Shown: piece after piece, positions 1-7,645 of the stretch
Layout: each line of letters begins with the position of its first letter
Numbering within the stretch: the stretch's first letter is position 1
From: an uncultured bacterium
Lineage (GTDB): Bacteria; Myxococcota_A; UBA796; CAJQPC01
Reading direction: 5' to 3'
NCBI GenBank assembly: GCA_905480105.1
Contig: CAJQPC010000082.1
Location: 1 to 38,440, forward strand
Length of the DNA stretch: 38,440 nucleotides
The notes under the pieces: model-generated
What the model was told of the DNA's origin: nothing
Databases searched by the model: none
What the model saw: the letters and a program-made list of their open reading frames with translations, nothing else
Program-made: the position numbers and the translations under genes

Positions 1-934
1 ACTCTTGTTGGACCCAGGCCACGTGGTTGCCGCGCAGGCGCTCCTCTGGTAGCCCCCGGAAGGCCCAGCGCCCGCCGACCACGCCCCTGCCCAGGCCGCC
101 GATGTAGGCCAGGTTCCAGAAGGGCTCCTCGCCCCAGCGCATGTCCACCATCAGGTTGCTGGCGCTGATCACACGGCCGCTGAGCATGGGTGTGAAGTGG
201 GAGGCGTTGAAGTTCGCGCCGGCCACCGTGTACTCCGAGAGCAGTGCGGGGTGGGACAGGCGCCCGGAGACGTTGATGAAGGAGCCGCTGCTGGGGTCGA
301 TCTCGTTGTCGCGGGTGTCCCGCAGCAGCCCCAGGCCCATGTAGCTGTAGCGGCCGCCCAAGGCGCCTGTGGCCACGCCCTGGTCCAGGTCCTCGGCCAG
401 GTAGGTGCCTTGGGGGACCTGCACCTGCTCGCGCCGGAAGCTCCAGGTATAGAAGAGCTCCCAGTCGCCGTAGATCTGCCGTCGCACGTCCTGGCGGAAG
501 CGCACGCCGACCTTGGCGTACTCGTAGTACTGCTCGGGGGCGTTCTTCTGGATGGGGGTGCTGTTCCCGATTCCGTAGTAGGGTGCTTGGCTCCAGTTCA
601 CGTAGCGAAGGTCGGAGCGCCAGCGCCACTTGGTGCCCAGCAGGCCTGGGATCTCAAAGCGGAAGAAGTGGTTGGTGTAGCCGCCGGTGGTCTTGTAGAA
701 CTGGCCGCTGATGCGGAAGGCGTAGGGCTGCTCGGGGTCGGCGCTGGGCCAGATCACGCCGCCAAAGCCGCCGTAGCCGAAGAGCAGGGTGGAGTCGTAG
801 GAGACCAAAGGCACCGCGATCCACGCCGGCCGCATGTCGGGCTCTCCCTCCGCATCGACCTTGGGCGGGGGCATGGCTGGGCCGCCGGCTGCGTGGCTCG
901 GTGCGCTCAGGGACAAGCAGAGAGCGGCGAGCAT
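1..934 (-). CDS. Omp85/BamA-type surface antigen (D15) outer-membrane beta-barrel protein, partial (runs off window start)
   Basis: Manual translation of the minus strand from ATG 934-932 gives MLAALCLSLSAPSHAAGGPAMPPPKVDAEGEPDMRPAWIAVPLVSYDSTLLFGYGGFGGVIW...GLGLLRDTRDNEIDPSSGSFINVSGR...NLMVDMRWGEEPFWNLAYIGGLGRGVVGGRWAFRGLPEERLRGNHVAWVQQE, open to the window edge. Signal peptide plus D15-like 'RDTRDNEIDPSSGSF' and 'RGLPEERLRGN' segments. Missing from the ORF track because it has no stop in the window. Confidence 0.8.
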   Translation of the reverse strand, partial: MLAALCLSLSAPSHAAGGPAMPPPKVDAEGEPDMRPAWIAVPLVSYDSTLLFGYGGFGGVIWPSADPEQPYAFRISGQFYKTTGGYTNHFFRFEIPGLLGTKWRWRSDLRYVNWSQAPYYGIGNSTPIQKNAPEQYYEYAKVGVRFRQDVRRQIYGDWELFYTWSFRREQVQVPQGTYLAEDLDQGVATGALGGRYSYMGLGLLRDTRDNEIDPSSGSFINVSGRLSHPALLSEYTVAGANFNASHFTPMLSGRVISASNLMVDMRWGEEPFWNLAYIGGLGRGVVGGRWAFRGLPEERLRGNHVAWVQQE

Positions 935-1506
935 CAAGCGGGCTCCTGCAAGGCGCTCAGGACCTCGATGAGCTGGGCGATGCGCTCTTGGTCCAGGGTC
1001 CCGTCCTCGCGCAGCAGGCTGTTGAGTAGGCCGGCGGTGCCGTGGGTGATCGCGCCCAGGCTCTCCACCCGCTCCTCGAGGCGGGCCCGATCTTGAGCCG
1101 CTGGCCAGTCGGCGCCGGAGCCGGCCTTCAGGGCGGTCTGCATCTCGTTGAGCATGCTCGCCCCGGCCTGCATCTCCGGGAGCAAGAAGCGCTTGATGGA
1201 GTGCTCGCTCAGGGCCCCCAGATCGTCCTGCGCTGCGTAGTGGTCGCGACGGTCCCCACGAACCCGCGTCTTGACGACCGCGCCGAAGGCCTCCAAGCGG
1301 CGGGCCGCCACACTCACCGTGCTCTTGGCCGAGCCGAGCAACGTGGTCAGCTCCCCCAAGCTGAGGGGTTCGGCGCTGGCCAGCAGGACGCCCAGGACGT
1401 GGCCGGGGAACTCCGGCAGGCCGTAGATGCGGAAGATCCCGGCGGTTTGCTCGCCGCACTGTCGGCGGAAGTTGTCGTAGCTCAGCTTGGCCTTTGCCGT
1501 TTTCAT
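934..1506 (-). CDS. GbsR/MarR-type winged-helix transcriptional regulator
   Basis: MKTAKAKLSYDNFRRQCGEQTAGIFRIYGLPEFPGHVLGVLLASAEPLSLGELTTLLGSAKSTVSVAARRLEAFGAVVKTRVRGDRRDHY; wHTH fold. Start chosen at ATG 1506; the ORF-track TTG at 1542 coincides with the predicted -35 box. Stop TGA shares one base with the ATG of the D15 gene. Confidence 0.8.
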   Translation of the reverse strand: MKTAKAKLSYDNFRRQCGEQTAGIFRIYGLPEFPGHVLGVLLASAEPLSLGELTTLLGSAKSTVSVAARRLEAFGAVVKTRVRGDRRDHYAAQDDLGALSEHSIKRFLLPEMQAGASMLNEMQTALKAGSGADWPAAQDRARLEERVESLGAITHGTAGLLNSLLREDGTLDQERIAQLIEVLSALQEPA

Positions 1507-1542
1507 TGTTCGGAATATAGCGAACGTTCGCAACGCTGGCAA
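1504..1542 (-). promoter_or_regulatory. Predicted sigma70-type promoter with palindromic operator in the spacer; predicts a leaderless mRNA for the GbsR-like gene
   Basis: Minus strand TTGCCA-GCGTTGCGAACGTTCGC(17)-TATATT-CCGAACA-ATG. The spacer contains the perfect palindrome GCGAACGTTCGC (1520-1531). Confidence 0.6.
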
Positions 1543-1574
1543 GGCCCAGTATGATTTGCGCCTTGGAGGCTGTG

Positions 1575-1790
1575 ATGCTCAGCTTGTTTTTGGGATTGCA
1601 GATGGCGTGTACGGGCAGCGTGGCCTCGGATGTGGATACGGGCTCTGCGACCGTGGACTCACAAGAGTCCCCGGTGGACTCGTCCACCGACACAGGGGAG
1701 CTGATCGACCGTGACCAGGATGGCTCTCCTGCCTCCAAAGACTGCGATGACGGCGACCCCTCGATCTTCCCTGGCGCGGCCGAGGTCTGA
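1575..1790 (+). CDS. Short lipoprotein with a single truncated MopE-type Asp/Cys motif; likely gene remnant
   Basis: MLSLFLGLQMACTGSVASDVDTGS...LIDRDQDGSPASKDCDDGDPSIFPGAAEV*; lipobox LQMAC and MopE-like 'DxDxDG...DCDDxDPxxxPGAAEV' that stops where the repeat normally continues. Confidence 0.5.
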   Translation: MLSLFLGLQMACTGSVASDVDTGSATVDSQESPVDSSTDTGELIDRDQDGSPASKDCDDGDPSIFPGAAEV

Positions 1791-1939
1791 GGAAAGCTGA
1801 TTCTAACGGACCTGGGGTCAGCCCCTTGGTCGCCTGAGGTCTTCGATCCACCTGGCTGGAGCGTCAAGGATCGTCACACTGCCAACTCCAAGGCTGCCCA
1901 CATCCCTCGGCGGACCCACGTCCCACCTCCGAGCGGACC

Positions 1940-2060
1940 TGTGCCCTTGCCGGCGCAGCATCTTCCAGGCCCTGAAGGATGCGCATTGTGGCTGGCGGCC
2001 GGACAACCACTGCTCTCAGGGTCATCCGCTCCGAGCAGTGGGGACACTCCCAGCCATCCC
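1940..2060 (-). pseudogene. Possible decayed IS91-family transposase C-terminal zinc-ribbon fragment
   Basis: Minus-strand reading gives '..WECPHCSERMTLRAVVVRPPATMRILQGLEDAA', resembling the CPxCGGxMRLxAxxxDPxxIRRIL segment of IS91-type transposases. No intact ORF around it. Confidence 0.4.
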
Positions 2061-2301
2061 GCGGTCTTCGTCAGGCTCGGCCCTGAGGCCGTGGGCAGTA
2101 CACCATCCGTACGCAGCCTGGCCCGTCACTCCTCACGGGGTGGGGTCTGGCGCCGCGTGGCGTGGCGCAACCCACTCGAAAGCCGACCAGGGCGACTTGT
2201 GGTCGAATAGGGCTTGGTCAGGTGGGTATCTGGGGCGAGGCGGTCCGCCTCAAAGTCGCGCTTCCGCCACCTTCCGCCCAAAACAACGAAACGGACGAAA
2301 C

Positions 2302-2973
2302 TCAGCAGCCAATCTCTTCGTCATCATAGGAGTCCCAGTCCTCCTCAGCCTCGTCCGCGCTCTCGCCATGGCCTGGTTGAGTCATCTCGTCGCTGTCGTA
2401 CAAACCGCCCGGGATCTCGAGTACAGGAACACTCGGCCATGGAGCACGCGTACCGCTGGAGCTATCAGACCATTTGTAACAGCCACCACCCGAGACACCG
2501 CCGCCTCCGTCGCAGGAGTCAAGGCGCTTGCACGTTCCCATGTCCCTGCCTTCCCAAGGGACCCAGCAGAAGTTGCCGCTGGTGTTCTCCATCCAGTAGC
2601 ATCCGTCACCCTGATAGACCTCGCACAGTACAGGTGGCTCCGCGACCGGACTGGACATCAGAACGACCACGCTGGGTTCAGCCGCCAAGGACGTGGGTGG
2701 CAAAACAGATGGCGTAGCAGGCGCCCGTGCAGGTGATGCGTGCGCTGCAACCGGCTTGGAGGCGCGCTGCTTAGACTTCAGCTTGGGCGATGTCGCGCTC
2801 CGGCGACTGCGGATAGACGGCGCTGATGCACTGCTGGGAGCAGCTGAGTCGCTGTCCCCGGCCATAGTAGAGTCCATGGTCTCGGCTCCGGTGTCCATAG
2901 CCAAAGAGTCATCGCCAAGGTCACAGGCAGCGAGCAGTCCTAGTAAACCAACGGGGGTAATCCAACGCATCAT
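2302..2973 (-). CDS. Cys/Trp-rich predicted lipoprotein with acidic C-terminal tail
   Basis: MMRWITPVGLLGLLAACDLGDDS (lipobox LAAC); Ser/Ala/Pro linker; GDGCYWMENTSGNFCW...SGGGCYKWSDSSSGT; tail DDEEIGC. SD AGAAGGAG upstream of ATG 2973. Confidence 0.6.
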   Translation of the reverse strand: MMRWITPVGLLGLLAACDLGDDSLAMDTGAETMDSTMAGDSDSAAPSSASAPSIRSRRSATSPKLKSKQRASKPVAAHASPARAPATPSVLPPTSLAAEPSVVVLMSSPVAEPPVLCEVYQGDGCYWMENTSGNFCWVPWEGRDMGTCKRLDSCDGGGGVSGGGCYKWSDSSSGTRAPWPSVPVLEIPGGLYDSDEMTQPGHGESADEAEEDWDSYDDEEIGC

Positions 2974-3739
2974 GGGTCTCCTTCTGGGTAGGCTTGGTTG
3001 AATTGCAGGGTACGTGCCAACACCCAAGAGCCACCACGCTCCCGCCAGACGTGCCATCGTTATACAGTTTAAACCTATACTTAAAGCAGCTCGACCCATG
3101 CAGAGTCCGAGCAAACCCTATCTAAAACACCGTGAGACGGAGCTTCGCCTACCCCTCTGCATCTTTTGATTGTAGATACTCTTTGTAGATCGGTAGCAGG
3201 ATGGTTCTGTCCCTGTCATGTCCCCCGGTCACTCCAACGTACCGACTTGGTATTCGTCGACTCCACAGGCATTAATCTGCCAGGGATACAAAACGCAGCG
3301 GCTCTCCTCACTGGCCATCGCTGCCACACCTTCCATCCACAAAAGCGCTCTCAGTTACCCCCAGCCACCGACTTGGCGTGCACCCCACCAAGCCCTCCGC
3401 TGCCACCACGACTGTACACCCTTGCTCAGGAAACATGAACCGTGAGAGGCGTCAGCAAATACTGCTCGGACGGTCGCCTTCTCCGCCGTCCGGTCGCTGC
3501 GGACTTGGATGTCCCGCCTGCGGCCCACTCCTATGCCATCCGAAAAACACAAGCGAGACCACTCGCCGGCGCTCATCCAAGCGTCGACCTCATTGGACGT
3601 TGAAAAGCCGTCGAACTCTAGCAACTCACTCTCACCGAGATGACGAAGGACTGGCCCCGTACGAAGGAAAGGCAGGAGTACCCAATGACCCCGCCACTGC
3701 CTCAACGCTCGAAGGGTCTTCGCCCCCGGCTCAACACCG

Positions 3740-3745
3740 TATAAT
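3740..3745 (+). promoter_or_regulatory. Candidate -10 element (TATAAT) upstream of the 3856 lipoprotein gene
   Basis: Perfect TATAAT in the context CACCGTATAATCAAG, about 110 nt before the start codon; no good -35. Confidence 0.3.
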
Positions 3746-3855
3746 CAAGCGGCTTGAATTCCATGCAGAGTGGAACCACACCATTTATTAAAGGGACCCA
3801 ACCCCGTGACACCATCGATCATCACAGATCGGGCTCTTCGTGGACAGGAGAAGAC

Positions 3856-4644
3856 ATGAGCTTAGACAAATTCTTTTTGGCGATAGCCTTCGCGGCATGT
3901 GGGTCCGCCTGTTCCACCGAGGAAACATCCACCCCGGAGGGGCCGCCGGCGCCAAGCACAGTGCCTGCCACGGCGACGGGCTTGGGCGATCTGGGTCGGG
4001 CATCGGGGATTGACAGCCTCACAACGGAGCAGTTGTCGGTGTCCGTCCATGGCATGGCGCTCTACCCCAGCCGGGGGAAGATCCTAGGCCGAATGCGGGG
4101 ACAGATGACGAACAACACCGGGCACATTCTAACGAGCGGCGAGCTGAAACTACGGTTCACGGTGGACTTCGTAGATAGCTGCCCCTACGAACTCCAAGGC
4201 TCGAAGAAGCTCTCGGCGCTCGGCGTGAGCAATAGCAAGCCTTGGCACCCAGGCGACACCCGGGACTTCCTCATCACCACCGACAATGGGCTGCCGGAGA
4301 TCACCGGTGACTTTGAGTCGGCGAGCGCCAGCGCATCACTCATGGTCACCGTCAAGGACCCTATCTGCTACGAAGCCAGGGGCCTGGTGGCCGAGCTGCC
4401 AGCATCCTGGTCGTCCGCAGTCGCGGGCAGTCCCGCTGGTGGCAAAGCCCTTAGCACCCGCCGGCTTTCTGTCTTAAGCGCCGCCGACGGTGGGACACGA
4501 CTCGAGACGGTCGAAGAAGGCGTGACTCTCACCGTCATCCAGGCCAAGGGAAAGAAGCTCCGCGTCCGCAGCCCTGGTGGCACCGAAGGTTGGATCGACG
4601 GAGACCATGTGGACGTACTTGAGGCGTCGTTGCTGTTCCCATGA
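3856..4644 (+). CDS. Lipoprotein with C-terminal bacterial SH3-like domain
   Basis: MSLDKFFLAIAFAACGSACSTEETS (lipobox); C-terminal TVEEGVTLTVIQAKGKKLRVRSPGGTEGWIDGDHVDV resembles SH3b. AGGAG SD before ATG 3856. Confidence 0.65.
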   Translation: MSLDKFFLAIAFAACGSACSTEETSTPEGPPAPSTVPATATGLGDLGRASGIDSLTTEQLSVSVHGMALYPSRGKILGRMRGQMTNNTGHILTSGELKLRFTVDFVDSCPYELQGSKKLSALGVSNSKPWHPGDTRDFLITTDNGLPEITGDFESASASASLMVTVKDPICYEARGLVAELPASWSSAVAGSPAGGKALSTRRLSVLSAADGGTRLETVEEGVTLTVIQAKGKKLRVRSPGGTEGWIDGDHVDVLEASLLFP

Positions 4645-6038
4645 GTTTCCTTCTCGCCCTGATAGTGGGCTGCTCAGGAGTGCACCCCACCCAGCTCGAC
4701 TCCGAGAGCCCCTGGTCCATTCGCGTGGGTTCCTTTCGCTATCTGGAGTCATCGTCCAGCTATGTGACGTGGCTGCACGAGGAGGGCGTGGAGGCGTGGG
4801 TGGTGGGCCGTAGCTCTTCAGAGGATGGGACCTGGTACGAAGTCCACGTGGGGGCGGTTGGCGACAAGGACGACCTGGAGGCGCACAGACGGAGCCTCCA
4901 AGCCTTGGGGTATCCGCCCTTGCCGAACAGTGACTACCGAACCTGGTCCTCTGACTCCTTCTTTGACCTGAGTGACTACGTACAGTTTCAACGCGACGAA
5001 ACCACGACCACAGCGCAACTTGGCGCGGCATTGAGTGCTTTCGGAGAGTTTTTTCCCTGTCACCCTCGCTTCGAGCTTCAAGAGTACTCGGCGAGTCAAT
5101 ACACCGGCAGAGGGCCTGAAGAGACCGCTACCCTTACCCAACCAAATGGCATCCACCTGGTTGCGATAGATCTTGCGGAGTCGGATTTCACACAAACACC
5201 AGTGGTAGGACACGCAAAATACCGGGATCACGTCACCGGAGCCGAGTTGGGCGTCAGCATGGTCTGGCGTAGCCGTCTCAGTGCTGCAGACCCACTCGGC
5301 CAAGAGGGTCAAAAGCTCCCTGGCCCTGGCTTTGACTGGTCCTCACGAGCGGTTGCCGAGCCCGGTCAGCAGTGGGAGAGCGGCAAAGGCGAAGTCGTGT
5401 GGCTGGGCTGGGCTCCGATGCTGGACAAGATCCTGATTGTCACCGCAGAAGACCCCGTCGCATACAGCCTGGTCCCCGTTCTCTTTGATCGAGAGTTCTG
5501 CAGCGAAGGGGTGTTCGAGTCCGCAGCTCTATGGCGCCCGCTCGGGATCCTGCCTCCAGGATACGCCACAACCGACCTACCCATCGCAGTCAGCACCCAG
5601 ATCCTGGACCAAGATTACGTCGACTCCAGGGACGGTGCCAAGTGGGCCAAGCGCATGAAGGGACGGTGGGCGTTCACCGCCACCTTCTTGTCCACAGACG
5701 AGGACTTATGGTCCAGCTCGGTCTTCGACCTTGAGACCGAGTCAGCCGCAGACGACACCCACTCAAATCTCTATTCATCAGCGATACGCCGCGGATACCA
5801 ATCCAACTTCAATCAGTGGGCAAAGTTAAATCGCTTCGACGCGACGTATCGAACAAGCGTGCATGGAATACCAGCGTGGTACCTGGACCACTACACGTTG
5901 ACTCAGTCAAAGGAGCTCAACTTCACCTACGGGCCCTTTATCTTCGCCTACAGCTCCTACGTCCTCGATCCCGTTCCACTGCTCATGGATGACCTCATCT
6001 CACGCGCCGAGGAGATACCAATTCTCGGAGCTTGGTAG
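4641..6038 (+). CDS. Lipoprotein with N-terminal SPOR-like domain
   Basis: MSFLLALIVGCSGVHPTQLD; 'WSIRVGSFRYLESSSSYVTWLHEEGVEAWVVGRSSSEDGTWYEVHVGAVGDKDDLEAHRRSLQALGY' has SPOR-domain character. ATGA overlap with the upstream gene. Confidence 0.6.
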   Translation: MSFLLALIVGCSGVHPTQLDSESPWSIRVGSFRYLESSSSYVTWLHEEGVEAWVVGRSSSEDGTWYEVHVGAVGDKDDLEAHRRSLQALGYPPLPNSDYRTWSSDSFFDLSDYVQFQRDETTTTAQLGAALSAFGEFFPCHPRFELQEYSASQYTGRGPEETATLTQPNGIHLVAIDLAESDFTQTPVVGHAKYRDHVTGAELGVSMVWRSRLSAADPLGQEGQKLPGPGFDWSSRAVAEPGQQWESGKGEVVWLGWAPMLDKILIVTAEDPVAYSLVPVLFDREFCSEGVFESAALWRPLGILPPGYATTDLPIAVSTQILDQDYVDSRDGAKWAKRMKGRWAFTATFLSTDEDLWSSSVFDLETESAADDTHSNLYSSAIRRGYQSNFNQWAKLNRFDATYRTSVHGIPAWYLDHYTLTQSKELNFTYGPFIFAYSSYVLDPVPLLMDDLISRAEEIPILGAW

Positions 6039-6196
6039 CGGTACTGTGGACCCGGAAAACGGCCCTGAATACCCCAGCGGCAACCTGGTGGGGCAAGACA
6101 TTCTGTGCAGGTCCCAACCAGAAGGGCCTAGGCCACCGGTGCACACCGGCGCTGGGTAAACAGTGCTATCCTGTGGACCCGCACCTGGACAGACTC

Positions 6197-7573
6197 ATGC
6201 AAGTACCTATCCTTTTGAGCCTCTTAGCCTCACTGTCGTCTGCACAAGCCGGCGAGCTTATGGAAGGGGACGTGCTTCAAGTCCACTACAACGAGTACGG
6301 GCTTTGGAATGACAATGAACAGGCCAAAGGCTTGCAGGTGCTGCACGAAGATGTCTGGGTAGACTACACGTGGCCAGGTTCGCCCTTTGCTGCGTGGCAG
6401 CTCGCTTGGGAAGACGGTGGTTCCGCGCCTGAGCTGTACTTCGCGACCGCGATCGGACCGGACACGAACACGGCGATCTCGGAGCCCGACGTCACGTCAG
6501 CTGAAGGGTGGCTTTCGATTGCCTATGAGTACGAGGCGGGTGACCTGGCGGTGCGCAAGACCGAGGCATGGGCGCTGGACGGCAAGACCATGCTGATACA
6601 TTTTCTAGCCCACAACGCTCGGGAGCGTTCAGTCACCGACCTTCGCTTGTTGTACTCGGTTGATCCCGATCAAGACGACAGCCTTGGAACCGCCGAGACG
6701 GCCAACGAGCTCATCGATGTAGACGGGGACGGGCTGGGGGATCTGGTCTTGGCTGTGGGACCGGTCAGTGGCTACACGATGGCCATAGGCTCCTGCTCAG
6801 CGGCTGACGTTGGAGTCAACGCGCAGTGGAATTCGAGTCATGACGTCGATGTTGAACTGGCGGATCCCTTGGGCGCGCGGTCCGATGTCGCGATTGGCAT
6901 TCGGATAGGCTCAGACGCAGAATTAGCCGGTGGAGAGAGCCTTGGGCTCTCCTTCCTAGTGGTGCTCGCAGACACGCCAAGCGAAGCGGTGACGCAGTTT
7001 GAGGATCAGCTCGCCCTGTGCACCAGCTGCGATGCCGACGAAGACGGTTGGTTGGCCCTGGAGTGCGGCGGTGCTGATTGTGACGACACTGACGCCAGGG
7101 CCTTCCCCGGTGGTACAGAGGTCTGGTATGACGGGGTCGATGGCGACTGTGATGGAGAGAGCGACTACGACGCAGACTTGGACGGCCATGACTCCGACGC
7201 GTACGACGGAGACGACTGCGACGATGGCGACCCCCTGGTCAGCCCAAGCGCCGAAGATATCCCCTACGACGGGCTCGACGCCGACTGCGCAGGCGGAAAT
7301 GACTACGACGTGGACGACGACGGTCACCTAAGCGCCGGCCACGGTGGCGACGACTGTGATGACTTTGACCCAGACATTCACCCAGGAGCCAGGGAGATAC
7401 CCGACGACTCAGTGGACTCGAACTGCGACGGAAATGACTCCCCCAAGCAGAATCTTAAGGTGCTTGAATCACGCTGCGGCTGCAGCTCCTCGGCCCCTCT
7501 GTCTGGCGCTTGGCTGGTGTTCTTTTCTGGCTTGATACTTCTTTGCCGTAGACGCAACCACCTTCGCGGTTGA
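6197..7573 (+). CDS. Secreted MopE-type repeat protein with MYXO-CTERM-like C-terminal sorting signal
   Basis: Signal peptide MQVPILLSLLASLSSAQA; three repeats DxDxDG...DCDDxDxxxxPxxxExxxDxxDxxC; tail ESRCGCSSSAPLSGAWLVFFSGLILLCRRRNHLRG. Start moved from the ORF-track 6032. Confidence 0.75.
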   Translation: MQVPILLSLLASLSSAQAGELMEGDVLQVHYNEYGLWNDNEQAKGLQVLHEDVWVDYTWPGSPFAAWQLAWEDGGSAPELYFATAIGPDTNTAISEPDVTSAEGWLSIAYEYEAGDLAVRKTEAWALDGKTMLIHFLAHNARERSVTDLRLLYSVDPDQDDSLGTAETANELIDVDGDGLGDLVLAVGPVSGYTMAIGSCSAADVGVNAQWNSSHDVDVELADPLGARSDVAIGIRIGSDAELAGGESLGLSFLVVLADTPSEAVTQFEDQLALCTSCDADEDGWLALECGGADCDDTDARAFPGGTEVWYDGVDGDCDGESDYDADLDGHDSDAYDGDDCDDGDPLVSPSAEDIPYDGLDADCAGGNDYDVDDDGHLSAGHGGDDCDDFDPDIHPGAREIPDDSVDSNCDGNDSPKQNLKVLESRCGCSSSAPLSGAWLVFFSGLILLCRRRNHLRG

Positions 7574-7645
7574 CTTAGCCACCAAGACAAGCGCCACACA
7601 CATCAACCCGAGCGCCGCTGGCATTCATATCCTGTGATTTCCTAG

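Noticed and set aside
197-1554. Plus-strand ORFs 197..1096 and 1042..1554
   Set aside because: Antisense to the D15 barrel and GbsR genes, which have recognisable family sequence; low-complexity Gly/Ala/Val antisense artefacts.
3166-3438. STAS-like string 'TDLVFVDSTGINLPGIQNAAALLTG' in a short plus-strand ORF
   Set aside because: Isolated similarity of a few residues, no upstream STAS beta-strand pattern, no SD; probably chance in a low-coding intergenic stretch (about 3115-3740).
3355-3705. 116 aa minus-strand ORF
   Set aside because: No SD, no family recognised, overlaps other weak ORFs; not supportable as a gene.
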